From Ornithinibacillus sp047228935 (lineage in GTDB: Bacteria; Bacillota; Bacilli; Bacillales; Amphibacillaceae), in contig NZ_JBFEGG010000002.1 in assembly GCF_047228935.1 (NCBI RefSeq), forward strand, positions 678,673-742,672: DNA of 64,000 nucleotides, given 5' to 3'. This document shows positions 16,458-25,081 of the stretch, in pieces; within the stretch, counting starts at the first letter, position 1, and each line of letters begins with the position of its first letter. The position numbers were made by a program, and so were the translations under genes. Below the pieces are notes generated by a model. It had not been told where the DNA came from. It did no database searches and worked only from the letters and a program-made list of their open reading frames with translations.

Positions 16458-17301
16458 GACGCATGATGTAGGGTCTTTGTATATTGTACCGACGCCAATT
16501 GGGAATTTAGAAGACATTACCTACCGAGCACTTTCTATTTTAAAATCAGTTTCGGTTATTGCGGCTGAAGATACGAGGAATACGAAGAAACTATTAAATC
16601 ATTTTGAGATTTCAACACCGCTTATTAGCTATCATGAGCATAATAAACATGGACGCGAAGAGCAGCTGCTTGAAAGATTAGCAAACGGTGAATCTATCGC
16701 GTTAGTAAGTGATGCAGGTATGCCAGCCATTTCAGATCCCGGATATGAAATCGTAAAAGCGGCAACCGAACAGGAATATCCTGTCATTGTGCTTCCTGGT
16801 GCAAATGCTGCTTTATGTGCATTAGTAGGGTCGGGATTACCGAATAAAGAGTTTTTATTTTACGGCTTCCTTCCAAGGAAGCAAAAGGATAAAGAGGCAG
16901 AACTTGAACGATTAGGGCGTTTGCAAGCAACGATTCTTTTCTATGAGTCCCCATATCGAATTAAGGAAACACTTAAGTCTATCCAGAAAACACTCGGAAA
17001 CCGTCCTATCGCCATTGCTCGTGAACTAACGAAACGCTTTGAAGAATATGTACGTGGAACCGTGGATGAGTTAGTAGAATGGGCAAATGAAAATGAACCT
17101 AAGGGTGAGTTTTGTATAGTAGTAGAGGGTAGTTCAGAGCCGGAAGAAGTAGAAAAAGAAGCTTGGTGGGAAAACTTAGAGCTAAGTGACCATGTGAAGC
17201 ATTATATGGAGGAAGGTATGTCCAGTAAAGACGCTATTAAGCAAGTAGCAAAAGATAGAAACCTTCCGAAACGAGAAGTATATCAAGCCTATCATGTGTA
17301 A
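16435..17301 (+). CDS. rsmI: 16S rRNA (cytidine(1402)-2'-O)-methyltransferase
   Basis: Methylates the ribose of C1402 in the ribosomal P site. It belongs to the tetrapyrrole-methylase fold: VPTPIGNLEDITYRAL near 18-33, VSDAGMPAISDPG near 93-105 and LPGANA near 118. Length 288 fits. Last gene of the trmN6-yazA-rsmI operon, with overlapping reading frames throughout. Confidence 0.95.
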   Translation: MIVQKSFETHDVGSLYIVPTPIGNLEDITYRALSILKSVSVIAAEDTRNTKKLLNHFEISTPLISYHEHNKHGREEQLLERLANGESIALVSDAGMPAISDPGYEIVKAATEQEYPVIVLPGANAALCALVGSGLPNKEFLFYGFLPRKQKDKEAELERLGRLQATILFYESPYRIKETLKSIQKTLGNRPIAIARELTKRFEEYVRGTVDELVEWANENEPKGEFCIVVEGSSEPEEVEKEAWWENLELSDHVKHYMEEGMSSKDAIKQVAKDRNLPKREVYQAYHV

Positions 17302-17370
17302 AAAAGAGCTCAACTTTAACGGTAAATAGTTTAGTATTTATGGAGAAAATTTAAATGAAAGTATAAATGT

Positions 17371-17407
17371 AGTGCTAATTCTTATAGGATTTAGCACTAT
17401 TTTTTTG
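17371..17407 (+). terminator. terminator of trmN6-yazA-rsmI
   Basis: AGTGCTAA (17371-17378) / TTAGCACT (17391-17398) followed by ATTTTTTTG. The rest of the 323-bp gap to the next gene is AT-rich with nothing else I can name. Confidence 0.85.
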
Positions 17408-17624
17408 TTTTTATATTATAGCCACTGGATTGAATGTACTGTGAATTGTATGCTATTTGGTACGATAACTCCTAGTTAAATTGCGGGTTAATTAAGAATT
17501 TAGGGTGTTGAAAAAGTCTCATAATTATAATACGATTTATACATAGTAATTCTAGGTATATAGTTATTTTACTTAAATAAAAAGGATAGATGTCAATATA
17601 GGATAATTTAAAGGGGGAAATTTT

Positions 17625-18161
17625 GTGGCAAAAAGATATAACGTAGGTTCCTTTTATTTAATACTTGTTTGTTTTGGATTAGGGCTTTATTCGCTGTATT
17701 CTAATCTTAATCATACTTGGATGATCGCACAACCAAATTATATTTTATTAGTATTTAGTTTATTAGCTTTTGTTTTTGGCATAATTGGTTTTAAAGATAA
17801 AAGGAATTGGCGAACGAAAATTAGAAGTTGGTTCACTATAATTTTGTCACTATTAATGGCTATTGTTCTCTCCCTGGCGGTTTTGTTAACGCTATTTGCA
17901 TCTTCACTTGGCGCGAATGAATACATAAAAACAGTGCAGTCTCCTGATGGTAAGTATACAATTGATTTTTATCGTTATGATGCAGGAGCTCTAGGCTCAC
18001 ATGGGATAAGAGGGGAATTAAACGGACCGCTCTGGTTTAAGAAACGAATATATTATCGTGATAGAGAAGAGCAAGTTGAAGTGGAATGGAAGAATAATAG
18101 CACTATATCAATTAACAATCACACCCTAAATTTAAAAAAAGGAGAAACATACGGATATTAG
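17625..18161 (+). CDS. membrane protein, DUF5412-like
   Basis: A 178-residue protein with three hydrophobic helices (about 7-25, 37-58 and 66-92) and a roughly 85-residue extracytoplasmic domain. That domain begins with SPDGKYTIDFYRYDAGA and ends with ISINNHTLNLKKGETYGY, which I associate with DUF5412 proteins of Bacillus. Function unknown. GTG start follows AAAGGGGGAAA. It lies in an accessory insertion between rsmI and abrB, adjacent in B. subtilis. Confidence 0.75.
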   Translation: MAKRYNVGSFYLILVCFGLGLYSLYSNLNHTWMIAQPNYILLVFSLLAFVFGIIGFKDKRNWRTKIRSWFTIILSLLMAIVLSLAVLLTLFASSLGANEYIKTVQSPDGKYTIDFYRYDAGALGSHGIRGELNGPLWFKKRIYYRDREEQVEVEWKNNSTISINNHTLNLKKGETYGY

Positions 18162-18279
18162 TGATCATCTTTTTTTATTTGTAAAATCCAATAATGTTTT
18201 TTGAATATTATGTTAGTATTAAGTATAGAACTAATGGAGCGAGTTTGTTGAATTAGGCTATTTATTAAGGGGATACATA

Positions 18280-18963
18280 ATGGAGAAAAAGAACAGATTT
18301 ATTATTATAGGACTGATATCAATTTGTTTTGTATTGATAACAGCTTTTGGGTTTAAACAATACAAAGAGAACCAACAATTTGAAAGATATTTATCTTTCA
18401 CACTGGTAAATGATATTTCTATATTATCATCCTCAACAGTAATGAATAGTAATTATTTAGAAGAAATTATTGAGAAGGAACAAATAACTAAAGAGCAATT
18501 AGACTATTTACAATCAAATTATGTAGAGATTTATAGAAGAGGAGAAAAAGTAGTCAACCTTGCAGAAGACTGGTTAAAACGTAAAGAGGATGAGAACCAT
18601 TTTGCTAATCCTTATCCTGTATATATGGCATCATACTTTGGAATATATTTAAGAAAATTGGATGAGGCAGAATTGAGTAATAATAATACTTTTGTGTTGT
18701 CTTCGGATCAAGTAGAGAAATTTAAATTGATGAAGTCTGTTAATGATGAATGGGTAAGAGCAATTCTAGATAATATAGAGGGTATGCATTCACCGACAAT
18801 AACGGAATTAGAAAATGGAGCAGATATTGCTACTGATAGTTATTTTCAAACATATAGAGAAGAAATGATAAATTCCGAAGATTGGATAGAAATGATAAAA
18901 CAAATGCAAAGCTCATCTAAACCACATGAAAATGAGGTAGAATATTTCAAAGATGAAAAGTAA
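18280..18963 (+). CDS. membrane-anchored hypothetical protein
   Basis: A 227-residue protein with one N-terminal transmembrane segment (about residues 7-25) and an acidic, mostly helical outer domain rich in Glu, Asn and Lys. The N-terminus lacks a lipobox. No domain is recognised. It starts 118 bp after the DUF5412-like gene on the same strand, and its AT-rich codon use is lower in G+C than the core genes. Both suggest accessory origin. RBS is AAGGGGAT. Confidence 0.65.
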   Translation: MEKKNRFIIIGLISICFVLITAFGFKQYKENQQFERYLSFTLVNDISILSSSTVMNSNYLEEIIEKEQITKEQLDYLQSNYVEIYRRGEKVVNLAEDWLKRKEDENHFANPYPVYMASYFGIYLRKLDEAELSNNNTFVLSSDQVEKFKLMKSVNDEWVRAILDNIEGMHSPTITELENGADIATDSYFQTYREEMINSEDWIEMIKQMQSSSKPHENEVEYFKDEK

Positions 18964-19046
18964 ATTCTATGAGAATATTTATACTTCAAGTAACGGGTAC
19001 ATTACGTGAAAGCAAAATACAAAGTATTAAAAGAAGCTTAGAAATA

Positions 19047-19096
19047 AACCGGACGCCAATTGTTATGATTTGAGTGTCCAACAATTGGGACCGGTT
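19047..19096. other. interrupted long hairpin between convergent genes
   Basis: AACCGG (19047-19052) with CCGGTT (19091-19096), and CCAATTGTT (19056-19064) with AACAATTGG (19080-19088), form a 15-bp stem broken by a small internal loop. It lies between the ends of the plus-strand membrane gene and minus-strand abrB. A bidirectional transcription barrier is likely, though immediate T runs are absent on both sides. Confidence 0.5.
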
Positions 19097-19199
19097 CCAT
19101 ATTTTTAAGTACTTTGATGTTAATTAGGTTTTTTAATATATCGGTGTTTTTTGTATGGTTTTTAACGTGATTTTTGCTTCTTCAGCTTATCTGAACTAC

Positions 19200-19475
19200 C
19201 TATTTAAAACGAGACTGAATTTCCTCAATTAGTAGTTTTGCTCCTTCAGGGCTTAATACGATTTTACCGTTAGCCAATGAAATATTTTCATCAGATGATT
19301 CCCCAGTAATTTGGCACGCCATATTTGGTTGATATTTTTTCAATACTACTTTGTCATTGTCTACATAAATTTCAAGTGGGTCCTTGATGTTGATATCTAA
19401 AGTTCTACGTAGCTCAATCGGGATTACTACTCTTCCAAGTTCATCTACTTTTCTTACAATACCAGTAGATTTCAT
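19200..19475 (-). CDS. abrB: transition-state regulator AbrB
   Basis: Global DNA-binding repressor of post-exponential genes. The N-terminal swapped-hairpin domain (MKSTGIVRKVDELGRVVIP, then ELRRTL) is almost identical to that of B. subtilis AbrB, and the C-terminal dimerisation region (LLIEEIQSRFK) is present. 91 residues, RBS AAGGAGGGG. Same position and opposite orientation to metG as in B. subtilis. A Spo0A box upstream suggests the classical repression by Spo0A-P. Confidence 0.96.
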   Translation of the reverse strand: MKSTGIVRKVDELGRVVIPIELRRTLDINIKDPLEIYVDNDKVVLKKYQPNMACQITGESSDENISLANGKIVLSPEGAKLLIEEIQSRFK

Positions 19476-19491
19476 AAATATTCCCCTCCTT

Positions 19492-19544
19492 ATTATAAGC
19501 CTATTTCGTCACTTTTCGACATATTTCTTTGCTATATTAGCAAA
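19492..19544 (-). promoter_or_regulatory. abrB promoter with Spo0A box and palindrome
   Basis: On the minus strand TATAAT is at 19492-19497. A Spo0A box TATGTCGAAA (19514-19523) covers the -35 position, where binding would block polymerase. A 7-bp palindrome TTTGCTA/TAGCAAA (19528-19544) lies just upstream. Known biology: Spo0A-P represses abrB in B. subtilis. Confidence 0.6.
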
Positions 19545-19838
19545 CCTCTCCTATATCTGTCAAATTTATTAATACAATAATAGGAAAATTTTATGAATTA
19601 ACATTCTTTGTTTTCATACCCATTATTTCGGGACCCTAAACCAAAAAATGCAAAAAAACTTATAAATATCCAGTTACAATATAAAAAATATGCCTGTCTA
19701 CACCATGTTTGGTCTAAAATATCTTCTTAGCGCCAATAATTCAAGGTAGATGTTATTTTTATAATATGAAAAAATGGAAATCTATAGTTAAAATCGATAC
19801 AATAGAAGAATCATAAAAGGTTGCGAGGAGGCCATTTG

Positions 19839-21791
19839 ATGAGTGAGAAGAAAACGTTTTATATTACAACACCGATTTATTATCCAAGTGGTAAATTACA
19901 TATAGGACATGCTTATTCCACAGTTGCAGGAGATGCCATATCTCGATATAAGCGTATGCGTGGCTATGATGTAATGTACTTAACTGGTACAGATGAGCAC
20001 GGTCAAAAAATTCAACGTAAAGCAGAAGAAAAGGGTGTAACCCCGCAGGAATACGTAGATGAAATTGTAAGTGGGATTCAGCAGCTTTGGAAAAAGCTAG
20101 AAATAACAAACGATGACTTTATCCGTACAACGGAAGAACGTCATAAAAAAGTCGTGGCGAAGATTTTTGATCAATTAGTGAAACAAGGCGATATTTATTT
20201 AGATCAATATGAAGGCTGGTATTGTACTTCTGATGAGTCCTTCTTTACCGAGCGCCAACTCGTAAATGGGCATTGCCCGGATTGTGGTGGCAAGGTAGAA
20301 ATGGTGAAAGAAGAGTCTTATTTCTTTAAAATGAGTAAATATGTAGATCGTTTAGTTCAATATTACGATGAGCATCCAGAGTTTATCCAACCAGAAAGCC
20401 GTAAAAATGAAATGCTTAATAACTTTATTAAGCCAGGTTTAGAAGATTTAGCGGTTTCTAGAACGACGTTTGACTGGGGAGTTAAAGTTCCAGGGGATCC
20501 GAAGCATGTTATTTACGTTTGGATTGATGCGCTAAGTAACTATATTACGGCAATTGGCTATGGCTCTGAAAATGAAGATAAATTCAAGAAATACTGGCCA
20601 GCTGACGTCCATTTAATGAGTAAGGAGATTGTTCGTTTCCATACGATTTATTGGCCAATTATGTTGATGGCATTAGATTTACCACTTCCTAAAAAAGTGT
20701 TTGCTCATGGTTGGATTTTAATGAAGGACGGTAAAATGTCTAAATCGAAAGGGAATGTAGTAGACCCGGATAGCTTAATTGATCGCTATGGTCTTGATGC
20801 ATTACGTTATTATTTACTACGTGAAGTACCATTTGGTTCAGACGGAGTATTTACACCAGAAGGCTTTGTAGAGCGTACGAACTTCGACTTAGCAAATGAT
20901 TTAGGAAATCTATTAAACCGTACTGTTGCCATGATTGAAAAATACTTTGATGGTGAGCTTCCAGAATATCGTCTTGCGGAAACAGAAGTAGATGAATCAC
21001 TAGAGGCGACGATTAAAGAAACAATCAAACAAGTAGAAGATGCACTAGAAGACATGCAGTTCTCTGTCGCTCTATCCTCTATTTGGCAATTGATAAGTAG
21101 AACGAATAAATACATCGATGAGACTACACCGTGGATTCTAGCAAAGGATGAAGCGAATAAAGCTAGACTAGGAAATGTAATGGCTCATCTAGCAGACTCT
21201 CTGCGTATCGTAGCTGTTATGCTTCAACCATTCTTAACCAAATCACCAGCTGAGATGTTTAAGCAACTTGGTGTACAGGATGAGGCTTTAAAAGAATGGG
21301 ATAGCATTTATGAGCTAGGACAAATTAATCCTGGCACGAAGGTTGTAAAAGGTGCACCATTATTCCCACGTCTAGAAGTGGAAGAGGAAGTAGCAGCTAT
21401 TAAAGCGATGATGCAAGGTCCTGCGGTAGAAGAAAAAGAAGAAGAGAAGCTAGAAGATAAAAAAGCTGAAATAGTCTATGATGATTTTATGAAACTAGAT
21501 ATGCGTGTAGCAGAAGTTATTCATGCTGAAAAAATGAAAAAAGCAGATAAACTACTAAAACTACAGCTAGATTTAGGTAGCGAAAAACGCCAAGTCATTT
21601 CAGGAATCGCAAAATACTATACACCAGAAGAAATGATAGGCAAAAAAGTCATCTGCGTCACAAACCTAAAACCAGTAAAACTACGCGGAGAAATGTCAGA
21701 AGGCATGATCCTATCAGGCGAAGACCAAAACGGCAACCTATCCCTAGCAACCACAGACCAAACCCTACCAAACGGTTCGGTAGTTAAATAA
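19839..21791 (+). CDS. metG: methionyl-tRNA synthetase
   Basis: Charges tRNA-Met. HIGH is at 21-24, KMSKS at 299-303, zinc-binding cysteines at 129, 146 and 149, and a C-terminal tRNA-binding (EMAP/Trbp111-like) domain spans about 545-650. ATG 19839 has GAGGAGG seven bases upstream; a TTG at 19821 is in frame but precedes that site. No T-box leader is visible. The last about 200 bases become A+C-rich (21721-21780 is 45/60), ahead of repeat D. Confidence 0.96.
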   Translation: MSEKKTFYITTPIYYPSGKLHIGHAYSTVAGDAISRYKRMRGYDVMYLTGTDEHGQKIQRKAEEKGVTPQEYVDEIVSGIQQLWKKLEITNDDFIRTTEERHKKVVAKIFDQLVKQGDIYLDQYEGWYCTSDESFFTERQLVNGHCPDCGGKVEMVKEESYFFKMSKYVDRLVQYYDEHPEFIQPESRKNEMLNNFIKPGLEDLAVSRTTFDWGVKVPGDPKHVIYVWIDALSNYITAIGYGSENEDKFKKYWPADVHLMSKEIVRFHTIYWPIMLMALDLPLPKKVFAHGWILMKDGKMSKSKGNVVDPDSLIDRYGLDALRYYLLREVPFGSDGVFTPEGFVERTNFDLANDLGNLLNRTVAMIEKYFDGELPEYRLAETEVDESLEATIKETIKQVEDALEDMQFSVALSSIWQLISRTNKYIDETTPWILAKDEANKARLGNVMAHLADSLRIVAVMLQPFLTKSPAEMFKQLGVQDEALKEWDSIYELGQINPGTKVVKGAPLFPRLEVEEEVAAIKAMMQGPAVEEKEEEKLEDKKAEIVYDDFMKLDMRVAEVIHAEKMKKADKLLKLQLDLGSEKRQVISGIAKYYTPEEMIGKKVICVTNLKPVKLRGEMSEGMILSGEDQNGNLSLATTDQTLPNGSVVK

Positions 21792-21850
21792 CAGTTTTCT
21801 ATAATAAAAAATTGTAGTTGTTTTATTATAGATATGGTTTTTACCACGGA

Positions 21851-22030
21851 GCAGGCAGAATACACGGAGACTCCTGCGGGAGGAAAGGCAAAGGTGAGAC
21901 CCCTAGATGCCCCTGCGTCTGAAAGCGATGCTCTGTAGCAAGCTTCCTCGGGGAAAGGCAGCAAAGAAGTCTACTCAAGTAGTAGCCTGGCTCACAGCCG
22001 CCCGCGGAAAGCGGAGTGTATTCTGCCTGC
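21851..22030 (+). repeat. structured intergenic repeat, copy D (long form, + orientation)
   Basis: Perfect 15-bp terminal arms at 21851-21865 (GCAGGCAGAATACAC) and 22016-22030. An outer TACCA/TGGTA pair (about 21843 and 22036) extends the stem beyond a small internal loop. Contains CTCC-TGCG-GGAG, GGTGAG/CTCAC and the same about 90-base module as copies A and E. It fills the metG-tatD gap. Confidence 0.9.
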
Positions 22031-22119
22031 GGACATGGTAGGTGGCAGACATAGAATTTATAAAGGTCAGCATACTACATTTGTAGATTCTGACCTTTTC
22101 CTATAGAAAGGACGATAAC

Positions 22120-22887
22120 ATGCTATTCGATACACACGTACACTTAAACGCAACCCAATTCCTAGAAGACCGCGACCAAGTCATCAAACGCGCATTTGAC
22201 ACCGGTGTCAATCATATGGTCGTCGTAGGATTTGACCGCGAAACTATCCCACTAGCAATAGAAATAGCAGAACAACACGAAACCATTTATGCGGCAGTAG
22301 GCTGGCACCCGGTAGATGCTATCGATATGACCAACGAAGACCTCGCATGGATTGAAGAATTATCACAACACCCCAAAGTCGTAGCCATTGGTGAAATGGG
22401 CTTGGACTATCATTGGGATAAATCACCAAAAGATATTCAAAAAGAAGTATTTCGCAAACAAATTCAATTAGCCAAAAAAGTGAACATGCCAATCATTATC
22501 CACAATCGCGAAGCAACAGAAGACATCATCGAAATATTAAAGGAAGAAAACGCTAAAGAAGTTGGCGGAATTATGCACTGTTACAATGATTCTGTCGATT
22601 ATGTCCAAACATGCCTCGACATGAATTTCTATATTTCGTTAGGTGGACCAGTGACCTTTAAGAATGCACCAATGCCAAAGGAAGTAGCAAGCGTTGTACC
22701 AATCGATCGTTTACTCATCGAAACGGACGCTCCATACTTAGCTCCACACCCAAATCGTGGCAAACGAAATGAACCAGCATTTGTAAAATTAGTAGCTGAA
22801 AAAATTGCAGAAATAAGACAAATATCTTACGAAGAAATATGTGAAAAAACGACTAAAAACGCATTCGAAGTTTTCGGAATAAAATAG
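22120..22887 (+). CDS. tatD: TatD-family metal-dependent DNase
   Basis: A TIM-barrel metallohydrolase (B. subtilis YabD) with 3'-5' exonuclease activity in characterised homologues. Metal ligands are visible: HVH at 6-8, Glu 92 (GEMGLDY), His 128 (IIIHNRE), His 153 (IMHCYN) and the Asp of ETDAPYLAP near 205. 255 residues. The first 300 bases are strongly A+C-skewed (22141-22200 is 41/60), decaying later. Confidence 0.93.
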   Translation: MLFDTHVHLNATQFLEDRDQVIKRAFDTGVNHMVVVGFDRETIPLAIEIAEQHETIYAAVGWHPVDAIDMTNEDLAWIEELSQHPKVVAIGEMGLDYHWDKSPKDIQKEVFRKQIQLAKKVNMPIIIHNREATEDIIEILKEENAKEVGGIMHCYNDSVDYVQTCLDMNFYISLGGPVTFKNAPMPKEVASVVPIDRLLIETDAPYLAPHPNRGKRNEPAFVKLVAEKIAEIRQISYEEICEKTTKNAFEVFGIK

Positions 22888-22941
22888 TAGTTGGGGTAAA
22901 TTTTACTACAAATTTCATATTTTATTCATATTTTTAGATAG

Positions 22942-22971
22942 AAAAGACTAGAAATACGCTAGTCTTTTTTT
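22942..22971 (+). terminator. terminator of tatD
   Basis: Perfect stem AAAAGACTAG (22942-22951) / CTAGTCTTTT (22959-22968) with T run. Confidence 0.9.
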
Positions 22972-23021
22972 CGTGCTTAAAAGCTAGTAATAGCAACGGT
23001 TTTTGAGACTTTTAAGACTTG

Positions 23022-23051
23022 TTGACAAGCGCATTGTAATAAAACTGTAAA
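23022..23051 (+). promoter_or_regulatory. candidate sigma-A promoter of yabE
   Basis: Consensus TTGACA (23022-23027) with TGTAAA (23046-23051) after an 18-base spacer. The -10 is poor, so an extracytoplasmic-function sigma factor site is not excluded. Confidence 0.4.
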
Positions 23052-23127
23052 GTAACCGTAATCCTATAAATATTTACTTTTACATAATAGTGTCTATATA
23101 ATCAATTCGAATAAGGAGGCAAGATGC

Positions 23128-24309
23128 ATGCGAATTCTTTCAAAGCTATTGCCGGCCTCGAAACGGATGCTGGTTATTTCAAATATTGGTATAATTGCTC
23201 TTTTAGCATTTGCCAGTCTAATACTATTTCATGCTACTCAAAAAGAAATAGTATTCGCTGAAAATGGGAAAGATAGAACAATTGCTACACATGCTGATAC
23301 TGTAAAAGAACTACTAGAAGAAGTAGGAATTGAAGTCGGAGAGCATGATGCGCTATCACATGATATAAGTGCAGAGATTGCAGACGGAATGAAAATAGAA
23401 TACAAAAAAGCAAATAAAGTTGTCGTAACAATAGATGGCGAAGAACAAACATACTTTACAGTTGCCGATACAGTTGGAGATTTTCTAAAAGAAAAGAATC
23501 TCTCTTTCTCTGAACATGATGAACTTTCTGTAGCCTTAGATACTGCGATTAAAGATGGAATTAACGTTACCGTTGAGCAAGCATTCCAAATATCGATTCA
23601 AGATGGCGGGAAAGAAGAAAAGGTTTGGACAACAGGTGGATCTGTAGAGGAATTGTTAAAGTCTCGAAATATTGAATTATCAGAGCTAGACAAAATTAAG
23701 CCAGCTCTTGATAAAACAATTACAAAAGATACTACAATCTCCATTGTTCGAATTGAAAAGAAAGTAGAGGAAGTAACGGATTCCGTCGCTTTCGATACAG
23801 AAACACGACATGATAGTTCTTTAGAAAAAGGAAAAGAAAAGGTTATTTCAGCTGGTGAAGAAGGTTCCGTTGTCAAAACATATGAAATTACGTATGAAAA
23901 TGGCAAAGAGGTTGACCGTGAACTAGTAAGTGAAGAAGTAACAAAAGAAAGTAAGAACCGAATTGTAGCAGTAGGAACAAAAGAACCACAAAATCTAGTT
24001 GCGCTATCATCAGGTAGTGGCAAAGAATTTACGATGACAGCAAGCGCATTTACTGCTCTATGTAGTGGTTGTTCTGGATATACAGCTACCGGTTTAAATC
24101 TAAAAGCAAATCCAAACATGAAAGTCATTGCAGTTGATCCAAGTGTCATCCCTCTCGGCACTAGAGTGTGGGTAGAAGGCTATGGAGAAGCAATTGCTGG
24201 TGACACCGGTGGTCACATCGTAGGAAACCGCATCGATATCCACGTCCCAACAAAGGCAGACGCATATCAATGGGGCGTACGAAAAGTAAAAGTAAAAATT
24301 TTAGATTAA
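23128..24309 (+). CDS. yabE: cell-wall protein YabE: DUF348 repeats, G5 and 3D domain
   Basis: Exported cell-wall-acting protein related to resuscitation-promoting factors; probably a peptidoglycan lytic enzyme. An N-terminal membrane segment (about 17-37) is followed by three DUF348 repeats (about 40-215), a G5 domain (about 220-295) and a C-terminal 3D domain with the three aspartates in VDP, AGDTGG and RIDIH. RBS AAGGAGG. B. subtilis YabE is controlled by a sigma-X/sigma-M antisense RNA; none is evident here. Confidence 0.92.
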   Translation: MRILSKLLPASKRMLVISNIGIIALLAFASLILFHATQKEIVFAENGKDRTIATHADTVKELLEEVGIEVGEHDALSHDISAEIADGMKIEYKKANKVVVTIDGEEQTYFTVADTVGDFLKEKNLSFSEHDELSVALDTAIKDGINVTVEQAFQISIQDGGKEEKVWTTGGSVEELLKSRNIELSELDKIKPALDKTITKDTTISIVRIEKKVEEVTDSVAFDTETRHDSSLEKGKEKVISAGEEGSVVKTYEITYENGKEVDRELVSEEVTKESKNRIVAVGTKEPQNLVALSSGSGKEFTMTASAFTALCSGCSGYTATGLNLKANPNMKVIAVDPSVIPLGTRVWVEGYGEAIAGDTGGHIVGNRIDIHVPTKADAYQWGVRKVKVKILD

Positions 24310-24319
24310 TGAAAACCGT

Positions 24320-24354
24320 GCTCTTACCATGTTATAGTGGTAAGAGCATATTTT
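24320..24354 (+). terminator. terminator of yabE
   Basis: Perfect stem GCTCTTACCA (24320-24329) / TGGTAAGAGC (24338-24347) followed by ATATTTTATT. Confidence 0.75.
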
Positions 24355-24410
24355 ATTATGAAATAAAGTTATACTATATAAATAGACTTCACTTTTAAGT
24401 GTTTCCCCTT

Positions 24411-24464
24411 AGTGGCAATATACAAGGAGACTAATGTGGTAGGATGCATAGTGTATATGGACCG
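24411..24464 (+). repeat. probable degenerate relic of the structured repeat (copy H)
   Basis: AGTGGCAATATACAAGGAGACT (24411-24432) resembles the 5' end of copies A and F, and GTGTATATGGACCGG (24451-24465) resembles a 3' arm. Seven base pairs of the terminal stem survive (24418-24424 with 24452-24458), while the middle is deleted. The flanks show the A+C skew of plus-oriented copies. Confidence 0.45.
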
Positions 24465-24514
24465 GAAAGTAGGTCAGAGGGTAGGTTTATTTTGTATAAA
24501 GCGAGGAAGAATCA

Positions 24515-25081
24515 TTGAAAATAAAAGAAATAATCGTCGTTGAAGGAAAAGATGATACAACTAAAATAAAACTAGCGGTCGACGCAGACACGATCGAAAC
24601 TAACGGCTCAGCCATAAATCAAAAAACCTTACAACAAATAAAACACGCCAAAGAAAAACGTGGCGTGATCATATTCACTGACCCAGACTACCCAGGCGAA
24701 CGGATCAGGCAAATTATTAATAATGCCATACCAGGGTGTAAGCACGCATTCCTAACAAGAGATAACGCCCGTGCAAAGCATCCCACTAACAAAAGTCTAG
24801 GAATTGAACATGCCTCTGTAGAAGCCATAAGAAAGGCATTAGAGGATGTATATGAACTGTCTGAGGTGGAAGAGACTGATATTACGAAAGAAGATCTTAT
24901 TCACCATCAGTTAATTGGTGGGCCGGGTGCGAGTAGAAGACGAGAACAGCTCGGGGAACTATTACAAATTGGTCACACGAATGGAAAACAATTACTGAAA
25001 CGTCTAAACATGTTTCAAATATCAAAAGCACAATTTGAAGAAGCGTTAAGTAAGTTAAATCAGGAGGACATTCATGGATAA
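24515..25081 (+). CDS. rnmV: ribonuclease M5
   Basis: Matures 5S rRNA by cutting both precursor strands. The N-terminal Toprim domain shows the catalytic Glu 10 (VVEGKDD) and DPDYPG near 56-61; the C-terminal region binds the L18-5S complex. 188 residues, TTG start. Bases 24601-24660 are 47/60 A+C, although no intact repeat lies upstream, only relic H. Overlaps rsmA by eight bases. Confidence 0.95.
   Translation: MKIKEIIVVEGKDDTTKIKLAVDADTIETNGSAINQKTLQQIKHAKEKRGVIIFTDPDYPGERIRQIINNAIPGCKHAFLTRDNARAKHPTNKSLGIEHASVEAIRKALEDVYELSEVEETDITKEDLIHHQLIGGPGASRRREQLGELLQIGHTNGKQLLKRLNMFQISKAQFEEALSKLNQEDIHG

Noticed and set aside
19476..19838. T-box riboswitch before metG (also checked before lysS at 61524-61712)
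   Set aside because: No T-box sequence or terminator/antiterminator pair is visible in either leader.
21617..21964. 115-codon minus-strand frame spanning the metG end and copy D
   Set aside because: Antisense to metG; the opening is produced by the A+C-rich plus strand having few stops on the other strand.
23598..24161. 187-codon minus-strand frame inside yabE
   Set aside because: Antisense to yabE. B. subtilis has a regulatory antisense RNA here, but I see no promoter supporting one, and no protein family is recognisable.
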